This document shows, piece by piece, positions 5,815-8,221 of a DNA stretch of 8,221 nt (the stretch's first letter is position 1; each line of letters opens with the position of its first letter). Made by a program: the position numbers and the translations under genes. The DNA is taken from NCBI GenBank assembly GCA_003499955.1, contig DNRP01000110.1:10145-18365 (forward strand), read 5' to 3'. This DNA comes from Cyanobacteria bacterium UBA9971. GTDB taxonomy: Bacteria; Cyanobacteriota; Vampirovibrionia; Gastranaerophilales; UBA9971. Below the pieces are notes generated by a model. The model had not been told where the DNA came from. It worked only from the letters and a program-made list of their open reading frames with translations, and searched no databases.

Positions 5815-6854
5815 TAAAACCAAAAGTTTCAGTAATTATACCGATTTATAACGCAGAAAATACTTTAGAAAAATGCCTTGACAGTATTATAAATCAAACT
5901 TTATCAGATATTGAAATTATTTTAGTTGATGACGGTTCTACCGATAAATCTCTTGAAATAATTCAAAAATATGAACAGCAAGATTCCAGAATAAAATTAA
6001 TTCATCAGAAAAATAACGGCGCATCAGCTGCCAGAAATGCAGGATTAAAAATAGCAGAAGGTGAATATATTTCATTTGTTGATTCTGACGACTGGATAGA
6101 TAAAAAAATGTATGAGGAACTGATTGAACAAGCTAATGCATACAATAGCCCAAATGCAATAAGAACACATCATTATAGCGTTACAAAAACAGGAACCTTT
6201 ACAACAATTGCTTTTAGTTATTTAAATAAAGAAAATAAAAAAGCTGTTCTTACAGACAATTTAAAAGAAATAATGAAAACTTCTTTCCATTCTTCATGCT
6301 ACGGCTTGTGGAAAAAAAGCTTATTAGATAAATATAACCTGTTTTTTGCAAAAGATATACACAATGGTTCAGACATTCTTTTTACCTGGCAGGCTCTGAT
6401 TTACAGCAAAGAAATTCTTTTAGTTTTTAAGCCTTATTATTATTATAATTTAGCGACGCCTTTTTCTCTTACGCGAGCTATAAATAATAAATTTTTAGAC
6501 CTTATAAAAGTTTTTAAATGCCAAAAAGACTTTATAATTGAGCAAAACATATATAAAGAATTTGAACACACTTATCAAACCAGAACTTGCAGTTATTTTA
6601 ATATGGTCTTTAAACGATCCCTTGTTTTAAGAGGACTCAGATTACATCGTTATCCTGAATTAAAAGAATTTCTTGAAAAAATGCATGAAATATCTAAAGA
6701 CTGGAATGCCGACAAGATGGATTTTGAAAATCTATTAGAGAAACAGAAATTTTTAGCTATTCAGGAAAACAACTTTATTAAATATTTGATAAAAACCTGG
6801 GCTCTGGATATTAAAATTAAAGCATTATGGTTATATGTCTTATTTCCACAGTAG
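5811..6854 (+). CDS. Family 2 glycosyltransferase (GT-A fold)
   Basis: Last gene of the operon, 347 residues. The N-terminal 110 residues are a textbook GT2 catalytic core: VSVIIPIYNAENTLEKCL (6-23), the nucleotide-binding VDDGSTD (39-45), NNGASAARNAGL (68-79) and the metal-binding DSDDW (91-95). The region around HNGSDILF (184-191) occupies the place of the usual ED acceptor motif, and PYYYYN (208-213) is typical of this subgroup. The C-terminal third is basic and aromatic, with KYLIKTWAL and ALWLYVLF near the end possibly touching the membrane, but there is no clear transmembrane helix. It should transfer a sugar from a nucleotide-sugar to the glycan or its lipid-linked primer in the cytoplasm; donor and linkage cannot be predicted. 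The ATG overlaps the upstream TGA by four bases, so translation is probably coupled to the small Rossmann gene. Confidence 0.9.
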   Translation: MIKPKVSVIIPIYNAENTLEKCLDSIINQTLSDIEIILVDDGSTDKSLEIIQKYEQQDSRIKLIHQKNNGASAARNAGLKIAEGEYISFVDSDDWIDKKMYEELIEQANAYNSPNAIRTHHYSVTKTGTFTTIAFSYLNKENKKAVLTDNLKEIMKTSFHSSCYGLWKKSLLDKYNLFFAKDIHNGSDILFTWQALIYSKEILLVFKPYYYYNLATPFSLTRAINNKFLDLIKVFKCQKDFIIEQNIYKEFEHTYQTRTCSYFNMVFKRSLVLRGLRLHRYPELKEFLEKMHEISKDWNADKMDFENLLEKQKFLAIQENNFIKYLIKTWALDIKIKALWLYVLFPQ

Positions 6855-6878
6855 TATAATATGCCATAAAAATCAGAC

Positions 6879-6907
6879 AGAAAAAATATTAATTAAATAT
6901 TTATTTT
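6879..6907. terminator. Weak A/T-only hairpin between convergent genes
   Basis: AAATATT (6884-6890) and AATATTT (6896-6902) pair across a five-base loop, with an A-run on the left and TTTT on the right, allowing a few more pairs. It lies where the glycosyltransferase and the second sulfotransferase converge and overlaps the sulfotransferase stop codon. There is no GC in the core stem, so a role as a bidirectional terminator is only possible. Confidence 0.2.
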
Positions 6908-7930
6908 CAGTGTTAAAGTTTTTAAGATATCTTCTATATCCTGATTATTTAAGGCTGTTTTTGAAACTTTTGCTTCATATTTATCATTTAAAAACATTTT
7001 GTCCTGATTCAATAATTCTTTTGCGTATTTGCTTATAATTGGGTCGTACTTGTTTTTTATTTTCTGTATTTGTTCTTCAGTTAGTGTGTCTATAATTTTT
7101 GTATTGTTTTGGAATTGTACATTAAGGGCGAGTTTTCTCATTTTATTCTTAATTTCCATGTCATATGGCAGTCGATTTATTAGGCGTATAAGTTCGGTTA
7201 CCTCAAAACTGCTGCTTTCATTTGAATTTCGTTTCAATAACGAGAAACTCTCGTCCGGTTCCAAACCTAAGATATTTAAAAAATCAGAGTAAATACAGCC
7301 ATTTTTAAATTGCTCATTTTCCAGAGGTCTTAAAATTATATTTTCTTTTCCAAATACCTCGATATAATCATCAAATTTTTCAAAATAATTTATATTTAAT
7401 TCCAGATCTTTATCAATATATTCATCAAGAGGAAGAGTGTTTCTCAAAGCTCCTTTTGCATTTTGTTGAAAAGCAGAGCATATAAAAGAAACTGGGGTTC
7501 TAATATAAAATATAAATTTAATGTTGAATTCTTTAAATTCATTTTTGAATTTAAGAATATTCGAACTGTTAACACTAAAAAATTCTGAAGATAAAACAAT
7601 ATTATTGAGGTTTGAATCATTTATTTGTTGTTTTGTATAAGAAAAAGAATTTTCCAGGTTTTTTATATATTTTTTTCTTTCCTGTTCAGGAAAATTTAGC
7701 GTATCAAATCTTTTATTAAGATATTCATTATTATCATTCAAGATAAATAAAGATATATCAAATCCATTCGTTCTTTCATGGGTAAGTATATTTTTATTTT
7801 CAAAAGCAGGATATAAAAAACCCTTATTTTGCAATGGTTCTTTATTTAGAAAAAGAAAATCCTGCAATGAAGTTGATGCACATTTAGGGTATCCGCCATG
7901 AATAAATAAATTTTTCTTCGTTTTTGCCAT
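6893..7930 (-). CDS. Sulfotransferase-like protein, second and divergent copy
   Basis: This 345-residue protein starts with a strand and P-loop typical of sulfotransferases, LFIHGGYPKCASTSLQDFL (8-26), in which PKCASTS replaces the usual PKxGSTx 5'-phosphosulfate loop. The expected 3'-phosphate motif is FIFYIRTPVSFICSAFQQ (139-156), with Arg144 and serines at 148 and 152. The C-terminal half is helical and charged, without recognisable motifs. There is no signal peptide, so cytoplasmic action on a PAPS donor is expected. It is about 100 residues longer than the sulfotransferase at 1727-2458 and shares little beyond the two cofactor motifs, so it probably acts on a different acceptor or position. 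It is transcribed towards the glycosyltransferase gene, with 38 bases between the stops. ATG 7930 is the natural start; the ribosome site is weak (TTGAGAA). Confidence 0.75.
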   Translation of the reverse strand: MAKTKKNLFIHGGYPKCASTSLQDFLFLNKEPLQNKGFLYPAFENKNILTHERTNGFDISLFILNDNNEYLNKRFDTLNFPEQERKKYIKNLENSFSYTKQQINDSNLNNIVLSSEFFSVNSSNILKFKNEFKEFNIKFIFYIRTPVSFICSAFQQNAKGALRNTLPLDEYIDKDLELNINYFEKFDDYIEVFGKENIILRPLENEQFKNGCIYSDFLNILGLEPDESFSLLKRNSNESSSFEVTELIRLINRLPYDMEIKNKMRKLALNVQFQNNTKIIDTLTEEQIQKIKNKYDPIISKYAKELLNQDKMFLNDKYEAKVSKTALNNQDIEDILKTLTLKINI

Positions 7931-7963
7931 TTCTCAATTTCTGGAATTTTATTAATATCATAA

Positions 7964-7992
7964 ATTATAATTAATATTCTGTATAATTAAAA
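7964..7992 (-). promoter_or_regulatory. Possible promoter of the second sulfotransferase
   Basis: On the minus strand a perfect TATAAT (7969 down to 7964) lies about 34 bases before the ATG, with TTTTAA (3 of 6 to the -35 consensus) 17 bases upstream of it. The -10 box sits in a 10-base palindrome, AATTATAATT (7963-7972). In such A/T-rich DNA the match may be fortuitous. Confidence 0.3.
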
Positions 7993-8052
7993 TCCCTTAA
8001 GTTTAGTATTTACTATAATAATATGCCTATTCTGGCTTAAATAATGAAAGAT

Positions 8053-8081
8053 TTGACATATAATCACACTATCCATAGAAT
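8053..8081 (+). promoter_or_regulatory. Strong sigma70-type promoter for the gene at 8112
   Basis: TTGACA (8053-8058, 6 of 6) and TAGAAT (8076-8081, 5 of 6) are separated by exactly 17 bases. Transcription would begin near 8088, giving a leader of about 24 bases that contains the ribosome site AGAGGA (8101-8106). This is the best promoter match in the window. Confidence 0.65.
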
Positions 8082-8111
8082 AAGATTATTACATAATTAA
8101 AGAGGAATAAA

Positions 8112-8221
8112 ATGAATTTAACTGCTGTTGAAAATGAGCTGAAAAATATACCTTTTATGAAAAGAAATCAGACTGAAATAATAAGGGAAATTTTTAAAAC
8201 CTATAAAATAAAAAATGTTTT
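8112..8221 (+). CDS. N-terminal fragment of an unrecognised protein (cut by window end)
   Basis: ATG 8112 is preceded by AGAGGA with five bases of spacing and by a near-consensus promoter. The frame stays open to the last base, giving 36 complete codons: MNLTAVENELKNIPFM, then MKRNQTEIIREIFKTY and KIKNVF. The pattern of an amphipathic helix followed by KIKNVF, which could lead into a first beta-strand, would suit the start of a class I SAM-dependent methyltransferase, but no defining motif is inside the window. It is divergent from the second sulfotransferase, and the 181-base gap between them holds promoter-like boxes for both. Confidence 0.7.
   Translation, partial: MNLTAVENELKNIPFMKRNQTEIIREIFKTYKIKNV

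Noticed and set aside
6835..7292. Two plus-strand open frames (6835-7038 and 7029-7292) with hydrophobic translations
   Set aside because: They are mostly antisense to the second sulfotransferase, and the hydrophobicity is what results from reading its A-rich codons as T-rich. No start signals support them.
1..8221. CRISPR arrays, tRNA or rRNA genes, insertion-sequence transposases
   Set aside because: No regularly spaced repeats, cloverleaf-like sequence, rRNA segment or transposase motif was seen on either strand.

Overview
This is an AT-rich window (roughly 30% G+C by eye) densely packed with genes for building and decorating a cell-surface glycan. The organism is probably a low-GC, possibly host-associated bacterium. 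The sequence does not fix the phylum: there is no rRNA, tRNA or housekeeping marker. Good Shine-Dalgarno sequences (AAAGGGA, AAAGGA, AGAGGA) and sigma70-type boxes fit ordinary bacterial expression. No mobile-element gene, CRISPR array or RNA gene was seen.

Layout, left to right. (1) Bases 1-195 are the tail of an unrecognised protein. (2) Bases 252-1610, plus strand, encode a two-domain enzyme: an IspD-like cytidylyltransferase fused to a short-chain dehydrogenase. This is the Acs1/Bcs1 arrangement, which makes CDP-ribitol from ribulose 5-phosphate. (3) Bases 1611-1726 lie between convergent genes. They hold a 10-bp inverted repeat and a run of eight G inside what looks like a promoter spacer. 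(4) Bases 1727-2458, minus strand, encode a PAPS-dependent sulfotransferase. (5) Bases 2459-2616 lie between divergent genes and hold a near-perfect 26-bp-arm inverted repeat. (6) Bases 2617-6854, plus strand, are a four-gene operon: a Rossmann-methyltransferase fusion, a Rossmann-CDP-polyol phosphotransferase fusion, a stand-alone Rossmann protein containing a G7 tract, and a family 2 glycosyltransferase. (7) Bases 6893-7930, minus strand, encode a second, unrelated-looking sulfotransferase. (8) A strong promoter at 8053-8081 precedes a gene that starts at 8112 and runs off the window.

How the genes may work together (inference). The fusion enzyme would supply CDP-ribitol or a similar CDP-polyol. 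The TagB/TagF-type transferase would use it to add polyol-phosphate to a glycan. The GT2 enzyme would add sugars, and the methyltransferase and two sulfotransferases would decorate the product. Together this predicts a teichoic-acid-like, possibly sulfated, surface polymer.

Two things stand out. The same roughly 95-residue Rossmann module occurs in three consecutive genes, twice as an N-terminal domain and once alone. There are also unusually long G tracts for such AT-rich DNA (G8, G7 and G6), placed where slippage could switch genes on and off.
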